A DNA stretch of 35,620 nt, from positions 1 through 35,620 of the forward strand of contig CAYQTE010000051.1 in assembly GCA_964420285.1 (NCBI GenBank), in the 5' to 3' direction. This stretch comes from CAYQTE01 sp964420285 (lineage in GTDB: Bacteria; Planctomycetota; Phycisphaerae; Tepidisphaerales; Tepidisphaeraceae). Positions 7,377-14,113 of the stretch are shown here, in pieces (the stretch's first letter is position 1; each line of letters starts with the position of its first letter). The translations under genes were made by a program, and so were the position numbers. The notes under the pieces were generated by a model. The model did no database searches. It was not told where the DNA came from and worked only from the letters and a program-made list of their open reading frames with translations.

Positions 7377-8378
7377 TTAATCCGGTTCGTGGGTTTGCGG
7401 CGGACCATTATACGGCGGAGGAGCGGGATTGTGGACAAGCAGGCGGCGCGGCCAGCGTGCCCAAGCCCATGCCAGCGTGCCCCACAGTGCATAGCCGATC
7501 GAGCCGATCGCCACCGTGTATTGATTGGCGACGACCAGGAGCAGCACGAGCGTCAATGCGGCAACGACGCGGGCGACCGATCGGCGGCCGCGCAGATGGC
7601 GATTGACCAGATGCGGATAGCGAATGTGGCTCACCATCAGCAGCCCCAGCAGCAGGAGCAACAGCGGCACGGCGCCGCAGCAGACGGCAGCGGCGGTGAT
7701 GAGGGATTTGCTGAGCCAGCCGCTTGCGCCAGCCTGGAATGCCAGTTCCTGCTGCATAAGGACCAGGCCCATGATTGCGCCGGCGGCGCCAGGACTGGGC
7801 AGGCCGAGGAAGCTGAAATGGTGCTGCTCGCCGTGCTCGTTGCTGACATTGAAGCGGGCGAGGCGTAATGCGGCGCAGCTCATGAAGAGTGCGGCCGTTG
7901 CCCAGACGAAGCGGTCGACCAGAACAGGTGAATTATGCGGTCCGTCGGTGGCAAAAAGACAGATGGCGACGAACGCGGGGGCCAGGCCGAAACTGATGAC
8001 ATCGGCGAGGCTGTCAAGCTGCCCGCCGAAATCGGTGGTATGGCGGGCGAATCGGGCGAGCCGGCCGTCGATGCCGTCGAAGACCATTGCCAGGAAGACG
8101 CAATAGGCTGGCAGCATGTAACCATGAGTCATCCATGCGGGCGAGCCGGGTGCGTGGATGAGATCGACGGTAGACCCATGTCCGGCGGCGGCGCGGACGA
8201 GGCTGGCCAGATAGATGGCGGTGAATCCCGATACGGCGTTGAGCAGCGTGGCGAGGCTGGGCAGGGAGTAGATCGAGCGGATATAGGCACGGCGGCGGTT
8301 TCGTCGGCGTCGCAATCGCCGGCGCTCGCTGATATGGCGGCGGGCCGGATCGCCCGGCTTGCGAAATCGGGGGGTCAT
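7377..8378 (-). CDS. pssA: CDP-diacylglycerol-serine O-phosphatidyltransferase
   Basis: 333 aa. The CDP-alcohol phosphatidyltransferase motif DGRLAR(x8)GxxxDxxxD is complete, with Asp104, Asp122 and Asp126. A very basic N-terminus (residues 3-33, mostly Arg) precedes about eight hydrophobic segments, so it is an inner-membrane protein. It makes phosphatidylserine from CDP-diacylglycerol and serine. Its ATG overlaps the psd stop by 4 nt (ATGA), so the two enzymes of phosphatidylethanolamine synthesis are translationally coupled. The C-terminal extension beyond the core has two or three further membrane segments and a Pro-rich end. Confidence 0.94.
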   Translation of the reverse strand: MTPRFRKPGDPARRHISERRRLRRRRNRRRAYIRSIYSLPSLATLLNAVSGFTAIYLASLVRAAAGHGSTVDLIHAPGSPAWMTHGYMLPAYCVFLAMVFDGIDGRLARFARHTTDFGGQLDSLADVISFGLAPAFVAICLFATDGPHNSPVLVDRFVWATAALFMSCAALRLARFNVSNEHGEQHHFSFLGLPSPGAAGAIMGLVLMQQELAFQAGASGWLSKSLITAAAVCCGAVPLLLLLLGLLMVSHIRYPHLVNRHLRGRRSVARVVAALTLVLLLVVANQYTVAIGSIGYALWGTLAWAWARWPRRLLVHNPAPPPYNGPPQTHEPD

Positions 8379-9151
8379 GCCGAAACCTCAGGTGGCGGCG
8401 CGGCAGCTTGCTCGGCTGACGCCGCAGACCCCTCACCCCGAGTACAGGGCGAGGGGGAAGAAGGACTGTGGCCGGCCGATTCGGCAAATTCCGTTGCCGT
8501 TACCGTCGCGATAACATCCGCCGCGCCGCGCACGGATTGGCCGATATGCACGTCGATGCGCGGGGCCAGCCACATGGGAAGATAAAGTTCCGTACGGCTG
8601 CCGAATTTGATCATGCCGATGCGCTGGCCGCGGGTGAGGCGATCGTTCTCGCGGGCGGTGCAGACGATCCGGCGGGCGATGAGCCCGACGATCTGGCGCA
8701 CGACGGCGATGGGCCGGCGCGAGACGGCATCGGCGATCACGATGGTATTGCTCTCGTTCTGCGTCGAGGCGTCGTTGTGGCGCATGGCATTGATGAACTT
8801 GCCGGGCTTGTATTTGGTCGCCACCACCACGCCGTCGCACGGGCTGCGGTTGATATGCACATTGAAGACCGACAGAAAGATCCCCACGCGCACGGCCGGT
8901 CCGCCCAGAAGCTCGTCGAATTCGATGTTGGTGATATCCGACACCATCCCATCGGCCGGGCTGACGACCGCTTTAGGATCGGCCGGCAGCTTGCGTAACG
9001 GATCGCGGAAGAATGCGATAAGCCACACCCAAACCGCCACAGCCAGCATAACCAGCGGCGGGTAAAGCATCCACAAACCCCATCCCCCGGCCGCCAAAAG
9101 CAGCGTTCCCACCACCATCTCGCGCCAGCCGTGCCGGGTCAACGGAATCAT
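8375..9151 (-). CDS. psd: Phosphatidylserine decarboxylase proenzyme
   Basis: 258 aa, of the short type (Psd-B-like). Two hydrophobic stretches cover residues 14-48. VSPADGMV, VFNVHINRSPCDG and the self-cleavage site IKFGSRTELYLP follow; Gly184-Ser185 is the cut that leaves a pyruvoyl group on the small alpha chain. It converts phosphatidylserine to phosphatidylethanolamine and overlaps pssA by 4 nt. The core ends near residue 223. The last 35 residues are low in complexity and are partly encoded by a small palindromic element at 8429-8456 (SPSSPSPCTRGEG). ATG at 9151; no clear Shine-Dalgarno. Confidence 0.94.
   Translation of the reverse strand: MIPLTRHGWREMVVGTLLLAAGGWGLWMLYPPLVMLAVAVWVWLIAFFRDPLRKLPADPKAVVSPADGMVSDITNIEFDELLGGPAVRVGIFLSVFNVHINRSPCDGVVVATKYKPGKFINAMRHNDASTQNESNTIVIADAVSRRPIAVVRQIVGLIARRIVCTARENDRLTRGQRIGMIKFGSRTELYLPMWLAPRIDVHIGQSVRGAADVIATVTATEFAESAGHSPSSPSPCTRGEGSAASAEQAAAPPPEVSA
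8429..8456. repeat. Small palindromic (REP-like) element inside the psd 3' end
   Basis: CCCCTCACCC (8429-8438) pairs with GGGCGAGGGG (8447-8456) at 9 of 10 positions around an 8-nt loop. It is translated in frame as part of the psd C-terminal tail. SPSPCTRGEG-type peptides are what such CCCTCxCCC intergenic repeats give when read through. Confidence 0.55.
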
Positions 9152-9218
9152 GGTGGCAAGCTAGCACTGTGAGCCGGATTTGGCAATTTTGGCGGCTGGA
9201 GAGGCCGGGGAAGAGTAG

Positions 9219-9304
9219 AGCCACAGAGGTCACAGAGGCCACAGAGTGAGTGTCTTATAACCAATTTCTTATCTTGCTCGGTGGTCTCGGTGTGCTCTTT
9301 GGCT
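9219..9304. repeat. Long imperfect inverted repeat, arms of CACAGAGGx units
   Basis: The arms 9219-9246 and 9277-9304 are complementary at 22 of 28 positions with a 30-nt loop. The left arm is three CACAGAGG-type units with a period of about 9 nt. It occupies the gap between the psd start and the dsbD stop, both on the minus strand, and could serve as a dsbD terminator or mRNA 3' end. Otherwise 9152-9326 holds no gene. Confidence 0.6.
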
Positions 9305-9326
9305 ATGTAGTCTCTTCGCCGGCTCA

Positions 9327-11156
9327 TTAGCGTGATTGTTGTCTCACCGCATCCGCCAGGTTTTGCGGCCTATACAGGCTGGTCAGAAGAACCGGCGATT
9401 GGTGGCCGGGGAAGTAGAGGACGGTCAGGGGGATTCCACCCGCCTGGGTGAGGCTTTGGACCATGGGCCAGCCGGGGGCGTCTTTGGCGGAGACGTCGGC
9501 TTTCAGGGTGATGAACTTCTGGGTGCGAAGCAGGTCGATCGTGGCGGGGTCGTGGAAGACGGTGTTGTCGATGACTTGGCACGTCGAGCACCAGAAGGCG
9601 GTGAAGTCGATCAGGACGGGCCGGCCGGTGGCGCGGGCGGCAGTGAGAGCGGCGTCGGTGAAGGGGATCCATGCGACCGTGGGTTTGGTGATGTTGTGGA
9701 CGAAGAGGAAGGAGGGGACGACGAGGATGGCGGCGGCGGTGAGGCTGGCGACAATGGGGATGGGGCGGGTGGTCAGCAAGAGTGTGCGGACGATCAGGAA
9801 AAGGGCGGCGGCGGCGATGAGGGAGAAGACGAGCCACCACATGATGTCGGGATCGAGGAGCCGGCCGCCGGCGAAGAAAGCGGCGACGGCGAGGATGAGG
9901 AAGCCCATCGTCTGTTTGATGGTCTGCGGGGCAGCGCCGCCGCGGGGGAGTTTACGGGCCAGTTCGGGGACGGCCGAGAGAACCAGATACGGGAGGGACA
10001 TTCCCAGGCCGACGGTGAGAATGGCCGTGAACCCCAGCCATTGCGGCTGATTGGTTGCCCATGCGAGGATGCCGACGAGCATGGGAGCGGTGCAGGGGGT
10101 GGCCAAAAGGGCGGCGAAAGCGCCGAAGAGGAAATTGCCGCCGATCGTGTCGTGGCGGGGAGTGAATTGATAGACCGATGAAGGCAGGGCCAGGTCGAGG
10201 GCGCCGAACATGGCGATAGCCATGACGATCAGCACGGCGACCATCGGCCAGAGGAAGTACGGGTTGCTGAACTGTTGGCCCCAGACGAGATGTTTGACGA
10301 CGACGAGCACAGCCAGGACCGCGAATGCGCACAGCATTCCGCCGGCGAAGACAAGGCCCAGGAGTAAACTGCGGGCGCGGTCGTGGCCGGCGGATTCGTA
10401 AAAGCCGATGGCCTTGAGTGGCAGGACGGGTAGCACGCAGGGCATGAGATTGAAGATCAGCCCGACGAGCAGCGCAAGGGGCAGTGCGGCCTGCCAGGCG
10501 CCGACGCCCAGTTGAAAGCCGTGGCCGAAGAAATCGACGGCGACGGATTTGGCTGCGGCCGGCGCCGCTTGTGCGGCGGCGAAGACGCGCGGGTCGAAAT
10601 CGGTGAAGAGTTCGGCGTTGGCCGAGACGGGGGGATCAGAGGCGGGGACGATTTGCGCCGTCGCGGAGAACGGCTGGTCGGCCGGTGGGAAGCAGGTGGT
10701 TGCGGTGCAGATTTGGTAGTCGAATTTGCCGGAAATGGTGATCGGGCCGGGCGGCGTGTCGGCGTTGATTGTGAAGGGGAGAAATATGGTGAGGCGGCCG
10801 AGGTAGGCATTGGCGCGGCCCAAGCCGACGAAGTCGATTTTCTGGCCGGTTGGATAAACGGTGGGGAGAAAGGCGACGTGCGGATTGGGGTCGACGGTGA
10901 GGACAAAGGGCAGGAGGCTATCGACGCCGGGGACAGCGGCGGGGATGTGGCAGCCATCCGGCACATCGAGCACGATGGCGACGACGGCCTGATGAGCGGC
11001 CGGGATGGACGAGAGATTAACGGCCGTCTGAACCGCGGCCCTTGGCGGCCCGGCAAGCTGGCCGCCAAGTGACAGGCCGCCGAATTGGGCAAGAGCGGGA
11101 GCGGCGGATGCGGCCAGGAGCAGGAGGGCGAGGGTGCAGCGGTTCATACGGCGCAT
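9327..11156 (-). CDS. dsbD: Thiol:disulfide interchange protein DsbD
   Basis: 609 aa from the ATG at 11156; an upstream extension to 11207 is unlikely because the signal peptide starts here. Residues 1-23 form a Sec signal ending APALA. The N-terminal periplasmic domain carries the reactive pair YQICTATTCFPP (Cys150, Cys155). Eight or so membrane helices follow, with Cys240 (NLMPCVLP) and Cys355 (ATPCTAP). A C-terminal thioredoxin domain has FWCSTC (Cys523, Cys526). All six electron-relay cysteines are present, so it should pass electrons from cytoplasmic thioredoxin to periplasmic partners. It is monocistronic by position. The N-terminal domain is related to the C-terminus of the protein at 1985-4279. 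Confidence 0.94.
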   Translation of the reverse strand: MRRMNRCTLALLLLAASAAPALAQFGGLSLGGQLAGPPRAAVQTAVNLSSIPAAHQAVVAIVLDVPDGCHIPAAVPGVDSLLPFVLTVDPNPHVAFLPTVYPTGQKIDFVGLGRANAYLGRLTIFLPFTINADTPPGPITISGKFDYQICTATTCFPPADQPFSATAQIVPASDPPVSANAELFTDFDPRVFAAAQAAPAAAKSVAVDFFGHGFQLGVGAWQAALPLALLVGLIFNLMPCVLPVLPLKAIGFYESAGHDRARSLLLGLVFAGGMLCAFAVLAVLVVVKHLVWGQQFSNPYFLWPMVAVLIVMAIAMFGALDLALPSSVYQFTPRHDTIGGNFLFGAFAALLATPCTAPMLVGILAWATNQPQWLGFTAILTVGLGMSLPYLVLSAVPELARKLPRGGAAPQTIKQTMGFLILAVAAFFAGGRLLDPDIMWWLVFSLIAAAALFLIVRTLLLTTRPIPIVASLTAAAILVVPSFLFVHNITKPTVAWIPFTDAALTAARATGRPVLIDFTAFWCSTCQVIDNTVFHDPATIDLLRTQKFITLKADVSAKDAPGWPMVQSLTQAGGIPLTVLYFPGHQSPVLLTSLYRPQNLADAVRQQSR

Positions 11157-11280
11157 TGTAGCGGGAGTATTGTGCGGGTGGAGGAATGCGATGTTCTGCG
11201 ATATCAATCTGAGCTAATGGCAGCATACTGCACGGTATGCTGCCGCCGGATGCGCGAGTCCTGTTTTTCTTGAGTTGGAG

Positions 11281-11309
11281 TTGCTTTTCATATCACAATA
11301 TTGTATTAT
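11281..11309 (+). promoter_or_regulatory. Promoter with palindromic operator for the second toxin-antitoxin pair
   Basis: TTGCTT (11281-11286), 17-nt spacer, TATTAT (11304-11309). The perfect palindrome ACAATATTGT (11295-11304) lies in the spacer and touches the -10 box, a good place for autorepression by the XRE antitoxin. The toxin GTG start follows at 11345. Confidence 0.6.
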
Positions 11310-11344
11310 CCGCGTTGGTAAGGTCGTGATGGCGGGAGGAATCG

Positions 11345-11747
11345 GTGCCGCGTACCGAGGTATTCTTTTTTTTGCGAGGCGAACCGGCAGTCGCCGATCT
11401 TGGAGTGGTTGATTGACCTTAGCACGCGTGATCGGCAGGCGTTCGCCAATTGCATGGCCCGGCTGCGCTTGCTCAAGGTGTTCGGGCATGAATTGCGACG
11501 ACCGGCTGCGGATTATCTCGAAGACGGCATCTACGAGCTTCGCGCGAAAAAAGGAACGGTGCAATACCGGCTGCTCTATTTCTTTCATGGACGAAACGTA
11601 GCCATCGTGGCACATGGATTGATCAAGCAGGAGATTGTCCCCGCGCGCGACATTACCAGGGCGGTCGAACGAAAGAGGCGTTATGAAGAAGACCCAACGA
11701 AACATCGCTGCCCGCAAGCCATCGAAGACATCGACCCGACGGCTTGA
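11345..11747 (+). CDS. RelE/HigB-type toxin, frameshifted in a T8 run
   Basis: The conserved part, from ILEWLIDL through LKVFGHELRRPAADYLEDGIYELRAKKGTVQYRLLYFFHGRNVAIVAHGL, is open in one frame from 11346. The normal family N-terminus (V/M)PRTEVFFF is encoded from the GTG at 11345 in another frame, behind a good Shine-Dalgarno (GGGAGGA, 11334-11340). The two frames meet at eight T (11366-11373). With seven T the product reads VPRTEVFFFCEANRQSPILEWL, exactly family-like, giving about 133 aa. This could be a sequencing error, transcriptional slippage or an inactivating mutation. Without the shift, only a rare TTG at 11400 would start a truncated 115-aa form. It overlaps the antitoxin gene by 65 nt. 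Confidence 0.8.
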
Positions 11748-12039
11748 CGGCGTCGATCTGTTGGAGAATCTGATTGCCAGGGACCGCACGCTGCGCGAGA
11801 TGGTCGATCAGGCGACGCTGAACGCGATGGTCGCGCAATTGATTTACCAGGCGCGCACCGAAGCGGGACTGACGCAGGCTCGGCTCGCCCGGCTTGTTGG
11901 CACGCGGCAGTCGGTTGTTTCACGCCTGGAGGACGCGGATTATGAGGGGCATTCCCTTTCCATGCTGCGGCGCATTGCGGAGGCGCTTGGAAAGCGGCTG
12001 GAAGTACGCTTTGTCGACCCGTCGAACCGGGCGGCGTAA
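11683..12039 (+). CDS. XRE-family antitoxin
   Basis: 118 aa. A helix-turn-helix spans about residues 55-105: LIYQARTEAGLTQARLARLVG, then RQSVVSRLEDADYEGHSLSMLRRIAEALGKRLEVRF. The N-terminal 40 residues are basic and probably hold the toxin-binding segment or a flexible tail. The ATG at 11683 has AGAGG five nt upstream. An in-frame upstream start at 11635 has no such site. It overlaps the toxin gene and ends 3 bp before the convergent glycosyltransferase gene, leaving no room for a terminator. Confidence 0.85.
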   Translation: MKKTQRNIAARKPSKTSTRRLDGVDLLENLIARDRTLREMVDQATLNAMVAQLIYQARTEAGLTQARLARLVGTRQSVVSRLEDADYEGHSLSMLRRIAEALGKRLEVRFVDPSNRAA

Positions 12040-12042
12040 CGC

Positions 12043-13815
12043 TTACGCGATCTGCAACAGCCGGTTGGCGCGGGTGGCGCGCTTGATGCCGGGGATGACG
12101 AAATCCCGGGCGACGACTTCCCAACTCATCTTCCGGGCCAGGGCGTGGCCGCGGTCGATGGAGGCCTCGAACTCGGCCGGGGATCGCGGGAGGCGCTGGA
12201 CGAGTTGCTGGGCGACGGCCTCGGCGACGGTGTTTTCGATCTCGTTGCGCTGGGGGCGGCCGATGTTCATAAGTTGCTCGGGGCGGAATTCGTGCTCGGG
12301 AAGTGCGGTGTAATCGGCGACGATGACATTGGGCGTGGGCTGGCCGTCGTTGGCCCGGTTGACGAAGCCGGCACAGCCGCAGACGTTGGAGAAGACACAG
12401 ATGCCGCCGAAGCTGATGGGCTCGACCTGGGCGATGCCGAAGGGTTCGTAGATGCTCTGGCCGAATTCGACGTCGGAGCCTTTGCGGATGTCCATGAATT
12501 CCATGTCAGCGGGCATTCGCTGGCCGCAGAATCGCTGTTCGAAGCCGAACTGATTGATGAAGACGACCTTGACATTGCGGGACTGGGCGTTGAATTCCTG
12601 GACGCCTTCGTAATAGGCGGCTTCGCCGCCGGAGAGATCGGGGGGGCCTTCACGATGGACGACGGGCCAGTGGTAGTTTTCCATGCGGCGGATGTCGTCG
12701 CCGCGGCGGGCGGGGACTTCGGTGCTGAGAGTGAGCAGTACGGCGGTTTCGTTGCGTTGGCGAAGGATGGGCTCGACGTGTTCGAGCACGCGCAGATCGC
12801 GCCAGAGGCCCTTGCTGGGTACGAGTCGCGTGACGTGGGTGAAGACGTAATCGGGTTTGTATTTGAGCAGCGTGTTGCAATAGGACTGGAGCTTGTTGCG
12901 GCTGGCCATTTTCTCCTGGGCGCTGATGCGCCAACAGGGGACTCCGTTGTAGGCAAGCTGCGAATCGACATGCACGAAATCGGAAGAGAGGAAGCGGATT
13001 TCCTTCTGGACGAAATCGCCGACGGCGAAGATTTCATCGCAAAACCGGGAGGTCTTGACGAGGGCGGTTTTGTAATAGTCGCTCTGATCGCCGAAGACAT
13101 CCTCGAGGAAATGGCCCTGGCTCATGGCCGAGTTCATGACATTATAGAACATGGTGTCGTGGCCCTGATGGCCTTCGACAATGCGTCGCATGGGAGCGAC
13201 TTCGTGGGCGTAGAAAATGGTCCGGTAATGGGATCGGGCGCCCTCCATGATGGCGGCCAGGGCGGTGGGCATGCCCATGTATTCGTGGCTCATGATGACG
13301 CACGGCTCGATTTCCGATCCGGCGCCCAGGGCGTGAAGGGCGGCCAGGGCCGGTTCGGCCAGGCGCATATATTGTTCGTAATCCCAGACGTGCTCGTATC
13401 GCGAGCTGTCGATACCGAATTTCTCCCAGACGCGGAACTTGAACAGGCCGATCCGGGCCTTGTCGTAATGCGACAGGTCGAACAGGAGAATCTCCGGGGT
13501 GGCGATGACGCCGGTCTCGCGGTCGACGAACTTGCGCCGGCCGTAGACAATGCCGACGTCGAAGGTCTGTTCGATTTCACGGAAGCGGGGTGCCAGAGGC
13601 GAGCGATAGAGGGAATCAAGGCTGGAATAGAGGACTTCGCCGTCGGGGCCAAGGCGATGTTCGCCGGAATCGTCGCTGGGCCAGAACGGACCGACGAGGA
13701 TATTGCGTTTGACGGTTTCGAGATAGGTGCGGCTGGTCAGAAGACCCTGAAGGACGGCGCCGATGCCGCCGATTTTCTGAATGGCCTCATGGGTGACATG
13801 GGCGACAGTCTGCAT
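12043..13815 (-). CDS. GT-B glycosyltransferase, glycogen/starch-synthase-like
   Basis: 590 aa. It begins MQTVAHVTHEAIQKIGGIGAVLQGL, resembling the glycogen synthase opening with the sugar-nucleotide-binding KxGG loop (KIGG at 14-17). A hydrophobic N-terminal Rossmann half includes SHEYMGMPTALAA. The C-terminal half has THVTRLVPSKGLWRDL and EPFGIAQVEPISFGG, the E-x7-E retaining GT-B motif. The exact donor and acceptor cannot be read; alpha-glucan synthesis is the likely role. The ATG at 13815 has GGAT upstream and matches the family start; the extension to 13929 lacks family features. The DNA upstream (13816-14026) holds nothing else recognisable. Confidence 0.78.
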   Translation of the reverse strand: MQTVAHVTHEAIQKIGGIGAVLQGLLTSRTYLETVKRNILVGPFWPSDDSGEHRLGPDGEVLYSSLDSLYRSPLAPRFREIEQTFDVGIVYGRRKFVDRETGVIATPEILLFDLSHYDKARIGLFKFRVWEKFGIDSSRYEHVWDYEQYMRLAEPALAALHALGAGSEIEPCVIMSHEYMGMPTALAAIMEGARSHYRTIFYAHEVAPMRRIVEGHQGHDTMFYNVMNSAMSQGHFLEDVFGDQSDYYKTALVKTSRFCDEIFAVGDFVQKEIRFLSSDFVHVDSQLAYNGVPCWRISAQEKMASRNKLQSYCNTLLKYKPDYVFTHVTRLVPSKGLWRDLRVLEHVEPILRQRNETAVLLTLSTEVPARRGDDIRRMENYHWPVVHREGPPDLSGGEAAYYEGVQEFNAQSRNVKVVFINQFGFEQRFCGQRMPADMEFMDIRKGSDVEFGQSIYEPFGIAQVEPISFGGICVFSNVCGCAGFVNRANDGQPTPNVIVADYTALPEHEFRPEQLMNIGRPQRNEIENTVAEAVAQQLVQRLPRSPAEFEASIDRGHALARKMSWEVVARDFVIPGIKRATRANRLLQIA

Positions 13816-14026
13816 GATATGTACATCCTTTACAAGCACGGTTTGGCAGCCCGGCGACGGGACGGCTGTGGCCGCGAATAACGTTCGAGGCCGCAGGGCC
13901 GGGCAGCGGCATGCCCTATCCATCGACACGATGCGGAATTAACTTTGAACAGGGTTATCATCCTTGGAACAACCGGGCGGCAATAACAACATCGGCATTA
14001 TAGCAACGGCCGCAATCGAGGCCAAC

Positions 14027-14067
14027 AAAAAGCCACCGCGACCGATAAGAACATTGGTCGCGGTGGC
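14027..14067 (-). terminator. Rho-independent terminator of the LEPR-XLL surface protein gene
   Basis: On the minus strand GCCACCGCGACC (14056-14067) and its perfect 12-bp complement (14032-14043) enclose a 12-nt loop and are followed by TTTTT (14027-14031). It lies 47 nt after the stop at 14114. This is the clearest intrinsic terminator in the window. Confidence 0.9.
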
Positions 14068-14085
14068 ACGGGCTGAGATTTGATC

Positions 14086-14107
14086 CGGCGGTCGCCGGCG
14101 ACCGCCG
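14086..14107. repeat. Perfect 22-bp palindrome
   Basis: A loopless, fully self-complementary GC-rich palindrome centred between 14096 and 14097 (core GGTCGCC/GGCGACC). It lies between the stop codon at 14114 and the terminator at 14027-14067. Confidence 0.7.
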
Positions 14108-14113
14108 CTGCGG

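Noticed and set aside
11150..11160. TACAAT overlapping the dsbD ATG (also seen at 31524) as a -10 box
   Set aside because: Transcription from it would start inside the coding region; the overlap with ATG is probably incidental.
12145..13881. 578-codon plus-strand open frame
   Set aside because: Antisense shadow of the GT-B glycosyltransferase gene; Asp/Gly/Ala-rich without motifs.
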